Source of the DNA: Tritrichomonas foetus
Taxonomy: Eukaryota; Parabasalia; Tritrichomonadida; Tritrichomonadidae
DNA: 64,000 nt
Assembly: GCA_001839685.1 (NCBI GenBank)
Contig: MLAK01000111.1
Span: forward strand, 89,057 to 153,056
Reading direction: 5' to 3'
The position numbers were made by a program, and so were the translations under genes. Below, one piece after another: positions 40,957 to 50,900 of this stretch (positions are counted from its first letter, which is position 1; every line of letters begins with the position of its first letter). The notes below the pieces were generated by a model, which saw only the letters and a program-made list of their open reading frames with translations, did not search any database and was not told where the DNA came from.

Positions 40957-43644
40957 TTAGAGTAAATCAATGAGACTTGCCAATTCCTGAACCCTTCTCT
41001 TTGTAGATTCACGTTTCTTTGTTGTTATGGCTGCCTTAAATTCCGACTTCATATCATCATTAAATAGAGCAATATGCTTGGCTTGGTTAGCTTTGAGTGC
41101 TTCCTTTTGATGGCTAAACCTTACTTTTTGTTCCTGTGCCCGTTTCCTCAGTCTTTCACAGTCCTTGATTATTTGAGTAATGTGTTCGCTTTGTTGGTCA
41201 CCAAGTTGGATCACCATTTTTTGCTTTTGTTCAATATCTCCGGAAATTTGGGAAGATAGCGAAGCAAAATCTGTTCTAAGTTGGTCAAGGTCAGCATCAC
41301 ACTTTTCGAGGAAATCTGTAGCATCTTTCAATGAATTATTAACAGCATCTTCAATGGCTCGATTCAACATCATTTGCCTTTCACTAAGCCTAGATCTGAT
41401 TGCATTTCCAAAGTTCTTCAATTCGTCAAAAGTGTCGAGTTCCCATCTTTCTGGTGTATATTGCCTCATTTTTGGCGGTGCTTTTATTTTTTCTTGATGA
41501 ATTGTACTTTTTAATGGATTGTCAATTATTATTTCTTGGCCTTTTTTATTTCTATCTTGACTTTCAAAGCTCACATTTGGAAAATCATCAGAATCATCGT
41601 TTGCTTTAGGTTGAGAAAGATCAAAGGATGAATCATCTGAAGAAGAAGATAGATTGAAATCATATTGGAAAGAACTCTGAATTTGAACAGGTGGAATGTC
41701 ATCATCATCAAGATTTTCGATTTCTACTCCTTCTTTTTCAATTTCAATTATTTCACGTTTTTTCTTCTGATTTTTTTTAAGCTTTTTGTCGACTTCTTTT
41801 TTCATTGGTTGTTTGGCTTCATCTTCTATAGGAATTTCATAGTCAGACGAATCACTTTCTTCTTTAGGTGGTGGTGGAGGAGATTCTGGCTTGTGTTTTG
41901 TGTGTAATTTTTTGGTTTGAAGAGATTTATTATCTTCAGATTTTTCAATTTCCTTTTTAATAGACTTTTCACCTTTGGGATGGGGAGTTACTTTGGGTTT
42001 GTGAATTTTTACCTTTTCTTTCTTTACTGCTGTTGTTTTCAGTTCTTGTTTCGCAGTTTTCCTTTCATCAAGTCTTGGTGAATGCCGTGTTTCCAATTTT
42101 GTTTCCTTTTCTTCTTCTGACGAAGAAAGTGAATCTGATTCAGAAGTATACTTGTCAGATTCTGAAATGGTTTCAATTTCATCATCGCTTGAAAGGGAAA
42201 CAACTTTAGGATTGGGTTTATTTTTTGGTGTAGATGAATTAATAGGTGTTTTCTTTACCCTTGGTGTTTCTTTCTGCTTCACTGGAGTTTTGGGCTGTTG
42301 AACAGATTTTTTTTGTTTTTGTGAAGACTCTTTTTTTGGTTTTGGTGTTTCATTTTTTTCTTTCACCATCGGAGTTTTTGGAGTTGCTGCTTTTCTTTTT
42401 ACACACTGCTGTTGATCAGATCCATTTCGAACCTGAATGCATGGCGTTTGTCTTATTTTTTCAGCAATGAATGGTCTTGCTGTTGGAATTTTTGGAACAT
42501 TAATTTTTCCAAATCTTTGCACCACAATGTTAAAAAGGGATTTATTTTCATTAATAGGCTGAAATGTGACCAATCTTTCAGTTTGTTCAAAGAAATCAGT
42601 CAAAGTATCAAATTCTGATGTAATGCCAATACACCAAGTATTGTTTAAAATACCAATGCCACTTACATCATTTCTTTTTAGGGTGACAAGTTCAACATCA
42701 GCATGATATTTGGCAAATTTTGTATTTTTGGTAACCCACAAGAGAATTGAATCAGAGCCAAAATAAATGTTATGTGTACCAGTTGTTGGATTATTTCCAA
42801 TCATTAAATTTTTTATTTTCATCTGCAAAATCTGTTGTGGATCACGTCGATCTTTATTTAATTCTTCAACAAAGTTAAGAATTCCTTCCCTGAATGAATC
42901 CGCACCAATTGAATACAACATTTGACTATATTGACCAAATATTGCCTCTTTTTCATCAATCGATAATCTCATCGGAATTGCGACTCGCCATAAAAACTCG
43001 ATAGAAAAGATCTGAACCATTGGGTTTCCAGTATTTTTGGTTAAATTGAATACTGCCGCAATCTTTCCTTTCGAAGTGTTTTTGATGAAAAATGTTCGAT
43101 TCTCTTGATGATGAGTTACCGCGCTTACAAGAAGCTCCATTGACTTAGAAATAATTGGCTGTTGTAAAGAACCTTGTTCAATGGCTGTAAGTATGTATTC
43201 ATGAATCGACATACATAATTGACTTTTTAGCTTATCTGATTGGTTAATCAGATCAAAAATGATTGTAAGTGACTTTTGATCATATATATCACCCTTTCGA
43301 GAAGAAATGGCGGTAGACAAAAGTTTATCTAATATCGATGAAAGAATAGGACCTGAGTTGACCAGCTGATTTACCATTAACATGTTTTTGCTTACAGAAG
43401 AAAGAATATCGGATACTTTTGGGATCCCATTAGGCAAATCAGCTTCAGCTTTTAATAATGAAAGGAATTTTTTCGCTGATTTTTGATTCATTCGTGCTTC
43501 TGCAATATTTTCCGTGTTAATTGCTTCGATAACAGCATCAATTGTGCATTTGGCTTTGGACAGGACCTCATTGAGGGCACTAGGCATTGTACTTTCCAAA
43601 GTTAATAATAAAATAGATTCATTCCACATCAAAAAAGCATACAT
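40957..43644 (-). CDS. SYCP2-like meiotic chromosome axis protein (candidate)
   Basis: 895 aa from the ATG at 43644 (the frame opens at TTG one codon earlier; a later Met at about residue 24 is an alternative start). Residues 25-270 are a helical-repeat domain whose order (NRTFFIKNTSKGKIAAVF, IEFLWRVAIPMR, REGILNFVEELN) parallels the SYCP2 ARM-like domain. Residues 285-370 form a beta-rich PH/Spt16M-like domain (HNIYFGSDSILLWV through FFEQTERLVTF), also as in SYCP2. A ~350-residue disordered region rich in Lys/Pro and acidic Ser patches follows. Residues 740-895 are a long coiled coil resembling the SYCP3/SYCP2 Cor1-type helix and ending RVQELASLIDLL. SYCP2-type proteins form the filament axis of meiotic chromosomes. 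The assignment rests on domain order, not search. Confidence 0.62.
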   Translation of the reverse strand: MYAFLMWNESILLLTLESTMPSALNEVLSKAKCTIDAVIEAINTENIAEARMNQKSAKKFLSLLKAEADLPNGIPKVSDILSSVSKNMLMVNQLVNSGPILSSILDKLLSTAISSRKGDIYDQKSLTIIFDLINQSDKLKSQLCMSIHEYILTAIEQGSLQQPIISKSMELLVSAVTHHQENRTFFIKNTSKGKIAAVFNLTKNTGNPMVQIFSIEFLWRVAIPMRLSIDEKEAIFGQYSQMLYSIGADSFREGILNFVEELNKDRRDPQQILQMKIKNLMIGNNPTTGTHNIYFGSDSILLWVTKNTKFAKYHADVELVTLKRNDVSGIGILNNTWCIGITSEFDTLTDFFEQTERLVTFQPINENKSLFNIVVQRFGKINVPKIPTARPFIAEKIRQTPCIQVRNGSDQQQCVKRKAATPKTPMVKEKNETPKPKKESSQKQKKSVQQPKTPVKQKETPRVKKTPINSSTPKNKPNPKVVSLSSDDEIETISESDKYTSESDSLSSSEEEKETKLETRHSPRLDERKTAKQELKTTAVKKEKVKIHKPKVTPHPKGEKSIKKEIEKSEDNKSLQTKKLHTKHKPESPPPPPKEESDSSDYEIPIEDEAKQPMKKEVDKKLKKNQKKKREIIEIEKEGVEIENLDDDDIPPVQIQSSFQYDFNLSSSSDDSSFDLSQPKANDDSDDFPNVSFESQDRNKKGQEIIIDNPLKSTIHQEKIKAPPKMRQYTPERWELDTFDELKNFGNAIRSRLSERQMMLNRAIEDAVNNSLKDATDFLEKCDADLDQLRTDFASLSSQISGDIEQKQKMVIQLGDQQSEHITQIIKDCERLRKRAQEQKVRFSHQKEALKANQAKHIALFNDDMKSEFKAAITTKKRESTKRRVQELASLIDLL

Positions 43645-44104
43645 CAAAATCTAACCGTTGCTTTTGACTCAGTTCTATGATGATCAAGATATTTCGCGAT
43701 TCACTTTTAAATATTACTGTCATTTAAACTCATATGATGAATAAAAGGGTCACTTTACTAAAACTCATTTGACGAAAGATATCTAATTTCATTCATATTT
43801 ATGAGGGCGTGAAGTTCTCTAACATCAAATAATGTTATGTTGGTTTTCAAATATTAAAGGATTTTGAAAAAAGGAGATTCAAAAGATGAAAAGGAGAAAT
43901 AATGCTTTTAGGTTTTTCTGAAGCTGTTGAAGCTGTTAAAGCTGTTGATTGAGATTTTCAATTCTATTCAATTTATGACCATATATTTAAAGAAAAAGTT
44001 TACTTATTTCTTTTTCTGAATCATTTTTCAATAGTTTACATAAAATTTTGGGGAACGACCAACAAAAAAATCTCCATCCCAGTCTATTTCATATTTTAAC
44101 TTTG
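43645..44104. other. Divergent promoter region with a 9-bp repeat
   Basis: 460 bp between divergent genes. It holds GAAGCTGTT/AAAGCTGTT repeats (about 43920-43950, three copies) and TCATTTTT at 44021. The next gene's frame opens at TTG 44048 but its first ATG is at 44105. Confidence 0.45.
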
Positions 44105-47071
44105 ATGACTCAACAAGATCTTGAAAACGCTCTTCAAATCTTATCAAGTTCTCAAAATCAAGACGAAATAAATAATGTACAAAGTACGATTATGCAACTT
44201 TGTTCTGATCCAAATTCAATTAAATTATTTTTCCAGGTGATCGATACCCCAATCAATCCTATCTCAAGTAACAGAATTCCACCGCTTATCTCGAACTACA
44301 TGCGAATGAATTACTCACAGCTCGATCCGCAACTCCAAGAATTAATAATGACAAAGTTATTACAATTGACTTTTAATCCGCCTAACTCAGAATTACCAAA
44401 CTTTGTCTATCCAATTTTATGCAGCTATTCGAAGAACAATCCTCAATTATGTCAGACTATTATCGAAACAGCAGGAAAGTGCATCGAAGTCAATGCAAAT
44501 GTTGTAGTTTGCATCAAAGTAGTTTCTGATGTACTTGATAAGCTTCCAGAAGAGTTTGTTGCCCAAAATTTCCAAATGTTTTTCAAATTTTCATTTCTTG
44601 GATTAAATTCAAACGACTGGGAGACAATCATTCCATCAATGCGAATTTTCTTTAATGTTGTTATTGCTGCATCACATAAATCTGTCCAACTTCCTGACTT
44701 ATCAACCCAATTTCAACATTTGCTAGGATTAACCACAATTGTCCAAAATGCTGACGATAACAATTTCTGTAGTTTCTGGGCAATTTTGGGCGATGTTATA
44801 AATTGTAATCTTCTTCCAGTCGAAACAGTCGGAATTTTATTTGAAAGCGCAATGAAAATAATTGAAAATCCAGAAGTTGAAAATCACTTAAAAGTTTATC
44901 CACTTAATTCATTAATTGGAACAATTCACCTCCTTGACCAAACTCATCTTTCCCGCATTATTGATTCTGTTTTAACAGTCTCGATAAAAAGTGTTGAACA
45001 AGAAGGAACTATTCAAATGGAATATTTTGATATGATTTCTTCAGCATTAAAAGATTTGCCTTCAAAAGATGTTTATTCAATGTTGAAACCAAGAATTATT
45101 CAATTAACTGAAATTAAAGATCGAAACACGAATGTTGTTGCAATTTCTATTTTCTCATTAGTTTTTAATCGTGCTCCAGAAGCTGCTTTTAATGATAGAG
45201 AATTCATTATTGCGAAATTAATGGAAGCTTTAGATAAAAATGACAATTTATTAAATGCAGCAGTTTGCATTGTATTGGACAGCTTTGGCGAATCTTTCAA
45301 ATCAGTTGATGTATTCGCTCTTCCATTCATTCCACGAATTGTTCCATTTATTATCTCGCCAGATGATGAATTACGTAAAAATGCAACAGATGCACTTCAT
45401 ATTTTATGTGAATTAATTAATGTTCCTCTTCCTGGCTTCTTCCAAGCACTCTGGCAGATCAAGGATCAAGTTCCTCCTGACGAGCTCAGTGGATTTTTGC
45501 CGTTTTTGGCTACAGCCATTGAAAAAAGTGATAATTTTGGTGATTCTGAAAGTGAGTCATTAAGAGATTTCATTATACCTTTCTTGAATTCTGATGATTA
45601 TGATTTAGCTTCAAACTTTTTGTTTGTAATTATTGCCTTAATTAAGACAAATGAATCTCTTATGGACCAACTTCTTCCTTTATCATTGAATGTAATTTTA
45701 AGGTGTATTTCTGATAACACAAATGATGATGCAACATGCTGCTCACTTGTAGCAATTGGTGAATTATTTGACATTCTTGGCGAACGAATTAAAGAGCCAT
45801 TTGCTCCAGCTGTCGAGATTGCAGTACAAATTTTAAACAGTGATGAAGCAGCACCACGTGTCACTGATGATGCATTAAACGCTTTATGCATTGTTGCCAA
45901 ACGAACTGGTGATGGAGCCCTTGCTTCAGGACTTCAAGAGAAATGCATTAATTGCTTTATTTCAGGAAATAATGGAGATGATGCAGAAGAAGATTTCGAA
46001 GAGGATGAAGAAGATGAATATTCAACAATATTAACAGGTGCAAAATGTAGTTCAAGAATCGCTCCACTCTTAAACAAAGATGATGCAATGCAATTATTCC
46101 TTCAATTGCATGAATTTATAATTGATACAAGCGATTCCAGAATTGCATCTGAAGTAATGAAACCAATAACACGTCTTCTTCATTATGCATGTGATGAAAA
46201 TAAACCAAATATGCTCAAAAGGTGCAGTGAACTTTTAAGTATGATATTTAGTGGACAATTTAATGCTTCTGAAGGAAAAGATATTTATTCAGGTAATTAT
46301 GATATGTTTTTAATGACAAATATTGCATATCTCATTGCCGAATTTGTTCAATATCCATCTCCTTTTGTAGATCAACTTTGTGAATTTATGATCAAAATTA
46401 TTCAAATTCCAGATAATGCAACCCTTTATTCATTTATTGGTGCATACAGTGATGTAATTAAATATGGAACAGGCTCTCCAGCATCTGTTCAAGCAATCTT
46501 TTCTATCATTCCTCATCTACTTACAATTGCCTCTGATCCTGATACTAAACAAAACTTGGCATTTTTGTTAAATATCATTGTTCAAAAAGATCCAGCATCT
46601 ATTCAAAATGTTGCACAATTTGTTCCAGCGCTTCAAGAATGGTACGTTCAAGGAAAGCAATCACCAAATGGTCATCAGATAATGTTATCAAATATTGCTT
46701 CAACATTTTTAGTATTCTTTGCAAATGGACTTCCAGTTGATCCAGTTTTATTAAATGAAGCAATATCGGAATTTCCACCTTTCGATCCACTTGAGACACC
46801 AAGTATGATCACAAATATGGCGAAAATATTCTCCACTGCTGGTCAACTTGACATAGACACAATTCAAAATGCAGCAACCGCACTTTCACAATTGTTCATA
46901 TTAAATGAAATCGATCTAAGGAAGAGGAAAATCACTCAAGAGGTTTTAAGTGTGGCACATCAAATGTTTGTAACTTTTTCGAGATCAAATCCGCAAGTGA
47001 TCCAGAATGTGTTGCAGAAATACCAAAATTCGAAAAGGAAGCTTGACAAAATTAATGCTGTATTACAATAA
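44105..47071 (+). CDS. Importin-beta family karyopherin (IPO5/Kap121-like)
   Basis: 988 aa from the ATG at 44105. The whole protein is tandem helical HEAT-type repeats. An acidic loop (about 640-655, DAEEDFEEDEEDEYS) interrupts them, as in importin-5, importin-4 and Kap121/123, where it contacts cargo and RanGTP. The N-terminus MTQQDLENALQILSSSQNQDEINNVQSTIMQL fits the first HEAT helix pair. It would carry ribosomal proteins, histones or other cargo through nuclear pores. The length is slightly below the 1090-1115 typical of IPO5/Kap121. The subfamily call is tentative; membership of the importin-beta superfamily is firm. Confidence 0.85.
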   Translation: MTQQDLENALQILSSSQNQDEINNVQSTIMQLCSDPNSIKLFFQVIDTPINPISSNRIPPLISNYMRMNYSQLDPQLQELIMTKLLQLTFNPPNSELPNFVYPILCSYSKNNPQLCQTIIETAGKCIEVNANVVVCIKVVSDVLDKLPEEFVAQNFQMFFKFSFLGLNSNDWETIIPSMRIFFNVVIAASHKSVQLPDLSTQFQHLLGLTTIVQNADDNNFCSFWAILGDVINCNLLPVETVGILFESAMKIIENPEVENHLKVYPLNSLIGTIHLLDQTHLSRIIDSVLTVSIKSVEQEGTIQMEYFDMISSALKDLPSKDVYSMLKPRIIQLTEIKDRNTNVVAISIFSLVFNRAPEAAFNDREFIIAKLMEALDKNDNLLNAAVCIVLDSFGESFKSVDVFALPFIPRIVPFIISPDDELRKNATDALHILCELINVPLPGFFQALWQIKDQVPPDELSGFLPFLATAIEKSDNFGDSESESLRDFIIPFLNSDDYDLASNFLFVIIALIKTNESLMDQLLPLSLNVILRCISDNTNDDATCCSLVAIGELFDILGERIKEPFAPAVEIAVQILNSDEAAPRVTDDALNALCIVAKRTGDGALASGLQEKCINCFISGNNGDDAEEDFEEDEEDEYSTILTGAKCSSRIAPLLNKDDAMQLFLQLHEFIIDTSDSRIASEVMKPITRLLHYACDENKPNMLKRCSELLSMIFSGQFNASEGKDIYSGNYDMFLMTNIAYLIAEFVQYPSPFVDQLCEFMIKIIQIPDNATLYSFIGAYSDVIKYGTGSPASVQAIFSIIPHLLTIASDPDTKQNLAFLLNIIVQKDPASIQNVAQFVPALQEWYVQGKQSPNGHQIMLSNIASTFLVFFANGLPVDPVLLNEAISEFPPFDPLETPSMITNMAKIFSTAGQLDIDTIQNAATALSQLFILNEIDLRKRKITQEVLSVAHQMFVTFSRSNPQVIQNVLQKYQNSKRKLDKINAVLQ

Positions 47072-47954
47072 ACTATTATTATCTTTATGAAAATGTTATC
47101 TTTATTGAAATGTTATCTTTATCAATTTTATAAAAATAACTCGTTACAAGATCATATTTAGATAATGGAATCTCTTCAAAAATTGTAAAATTTTTGATTT
47201 ATGAGCGTTAATGTCAATTTTGTCAAGATGGAGATTTCCATTAATGAGCATCAAAAGGGCGAAAACCATCAAAGTGATATTGTGACAACATTTCTTTTTG
47301 GGAATAAATATTTAATGATTCATAAAATTCATAGAAATCAAAATTTATTCAGTTATTTCTAAGAAAAAATAATGTTGTAAATGTTACAGTTTGAGATACA
47401 TAATGGTATGTTTAATTGAATGAGTCAGTTGTGTTATTCCTGTAAATTTTTTGATGTGTCTGATTGAACAAGCAAAGATTCTATTTTATTCATGTAAATT
47501 TCTGAAAAATAGAGAAATTGAAATTATTAATAAAAAGAATTTCATTAGGAACCACAGAATTTTAACCGTTAAGTAGAAATTATCATAATTCTTCTCGAAA
47601 TTCATTTTTGGTAAACATGCTTGATGTTATTCACTTGATGTGAATTTTTTCAATGATCTTTGAATGTGTAAAATCTTGAGTGGTCAATTTAGGTGAATTC
47701 AAACAAAGTATTCAAAGCACATCACAATTACACTTTTTAAGTTCAATAATTTGGATTATCTCACTTTTTATATGAAATAAAATAACTTTTTCAAATTCTT
47801 GCATTTAAAATATCTTAATACTTTCATTACTTTACAAATCGTCTAAATACAAAAAATTCATTAGTTTGATAGAATTGAGAAATTTTATATAAGGTTGAGG
47901 GAAATTTAATATCAAATCGAAAAAAGACAAAAAAATAGGGGAAATAATTGTGGA
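47072..47954. other. 0.88-kb spacer, nothing recognised
   Basis: AT-rich sequence between two plus-strand genes. No coding-like stretch, tRNA or repeat array is seen. Confidence 0.45.
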
Positions 47955-50900
47955 ATGGAATTCATCGACAATTTCATTCACAATGAGATCGAACAGACAG
48001 CCGAAACGAAAACCATATCATGGCTCAGGCCCATCATTCACATTCATCCAAAAGAAGAAAATCCTTTCCTGAGTCCAGAATTTAATGATTTAAATTCCAA
48101 TTCGACAGTTCTCGAAAGTGAAGTTGGCCAGCTTTTTTGCCAGCCTGGCTGCGAAATGGAAATCGACTTCCCTGAGGAAATTGATACGAGCGCTGAAAAC
48201 GTTTCTGAACCGATAGTAAATACACTCAAATTGAAAAATCGAAGCAGTAAAAATCTTTTCAATAGCACGTTTCATCCGATTTCAGACGACAATTCCCAAC
48301 ACCAAACGATGGCAAATTTAAACGGCTACAATTCGACAAATATGCTCCAAATCGATCCGCCGAATAAAGTTTCTCAAAATTCGCCACTCAATCCGCCAAA
48401 CACATGTCGAGGTAGCATTAAGAAAGACAAAGAAGAACCAAAAAATACTCCAGACAATTTTATTAGCGCCAGATCGACATTACGTGGAATCGCCCGATCA
48501 TTCAATCGCTCATCAATCGCTCATCTCCAGGATATAAACAGTACGTATTCTTGCTCGCCAGGCAGTAGTAATAAAATCTTTTCAAATGGACACGGAAATG
48601 ATCGCGGCCGAACGCATTTGAAGAATTTCCATTTTCAACTTCATAGCTTTTCGTCAACAGCTGGGGTGAAGATGATTGAGCCAATTGTTTGCACTTTCTT
48701 CATTTACAATGAAACGGAAAGAAAGATTATTTCTGATTTTTGGAATTTCGTTCCGCCTGCTTCTGTGCCTCTATTTGATAGTGCAAACATAGAAACAAAT
48801 AGTATCAACTCTGCCACTTTGATCGTTGATCCGAAAATCATCGAAGAAGAATCATACTTTATTCTTTTACTTGCGCATCCAACAACTGGTGACAATAGCT
48901 CAAGTATTGGAAAGTATTACTTAAATCCAAATTCACAAAATGAAACAGCAGCTGTTAAAAAGCTTCATAAAAGTTTCCCAAAAATCAATAATATTTTTAC
49001 AACTTTTGCTTGCACTTTTGTTTCATTCCAACGCGGATGTTTTACTATGCCACAACCATATATGGTCGAAGGATCACTTCCAGAAAGTGAAATTCATGAA
49101 TTTATAAGTGAGGCACCTAAAAAATTCAAACAAATACCAATAACTATTGCTTTTAAAGGATCTGATCCAAGTCCACTAATTATTAGACCAATTTATCCAA
49201 CAAAATTATCACCATATCTTTCGCCTATTCACCAACTTATAGTTTTTCTCGATTCAGTTTCAATTAAAATGTCGCAAAGTCATAAATCAAATTTAATGGT
49301 TTCTCTTTCAATTGTGTGTAACGAGAAAAAGTTAAATTGCTTTAGATCGAAACTGGCACCATTTAATTTTGTCTCTGAGATATTTTCGAAATGTATTTAT
49401 CATTCACGAACACCTGATTTCGATGATGTTTTCTTGGCTTATCTTCCACAACCTGTTGATTCTACAATGTCTCTTCAATTCAAGATTTATCGTGCACATA
49501 TAAAGAAAAGTGATAAAGGATTATCAGTAGTTGGAACAGCAACTGTTCCACTCTTGTCTAATTCTCATGGACTCTTTCTAGCTGATGGAAATCATTCGTC
49601 ATATGTCGTTTTAGATGGAAGTTCGAAAAATGCGCCAGATAAATCAACAAAAATCACTTTTTCAACATTTTTGAGATCAAATTTAGTCACAAATGATTCA
49701 AACTACTTAGTTTTTACCAAATCAAAGAATAAGGTCTTGTCAATTCTCACCAAGCTTCCACAATCGATTGTTATTCCAAATATGATGATTATTCTCGATA
49801 AAATATTGAAATTATATCTGTTAGAAAAAGATATTTCTTTCCTTCCTTTCGTTTATGTACGTGATACATCTATTGGAATGCTAGAATCTTATAAATTCGA
49901 AAGGTTTTTGAATATTTTTGTTAGGTATTTCGCTTTTAGGGATTTTGAACCAAAAAGAGCTCTAGATTCTGATCGATCAATTTCTTTAAATGAAAAATCA
50001 GGTTTACATTCATCTAGTTCTCTGATTGATTTAACAAAACCACCAAATACACCTCATGGAGTTAAATCAACTGGTGCACCATCCTCAATTTTCCCAACAT
50101 CTAATGGTGATGTACTCATAGAACTAAGTGATATCCAAGTCAAGAAAAATGAATCAATTCCGGTTCACATTAAATTGATAACTTGCTTTACACGAACAAT
50201 TGAAGCAAATGGACTAGGATATTTGGTTCATCTTATTGACTTCCTTTTTTCCTTAATTGTGAAATCACTTTCAATGTATTCAAAAGTTGAATATATTAAA
50301 GAATTTGATGATTTCGTGAAAACCTTCACTGTTGCTGTTAAAAATGATCTGAAAAATGTTAAAAAACATTGCAAATCACTTGGATTATTTGCAAATCTTT
50401 TATTTGATATTGGATTGACTTCAATCGCATCAAGATTAACTCGAAATTATTTGAAAGAGTTTCTCTCAGTACCCGAATTGTATTCAGTTGTTGTACAATA
50501 TATTAAATTTGCATTCCGACCGTCACTTTTTTTCTATTCAATGAAATACATAGATAGTTTTAAAAAATTAGTTTTGCGAATCATTGATCAAGCTTTCAAA
50601 AATGAGCAACTTTATGATGTTTTTGGAATCCTTCTTCAGCTCTTTTCTTGCTATGATGAAGAACAGTCTCGTTCAATTGCATCACTTTTAATTCATTGCG
50701 TAAAGAATATTAAACCGAATCAAATGCCATCAACTTCTGAAATTGTAACTCATCTTGCATTCATCAATTTTATATTGGAACATGCAACATCAGAAGCACT
50801 TGCTGAGTTCATTCAGTCTGATGACACTGGATATTTATTCAATTTGTGCCATTTCATTCTAACTCGTGTAACAGACAAAGAAATGTCTTACGCAAGACAT

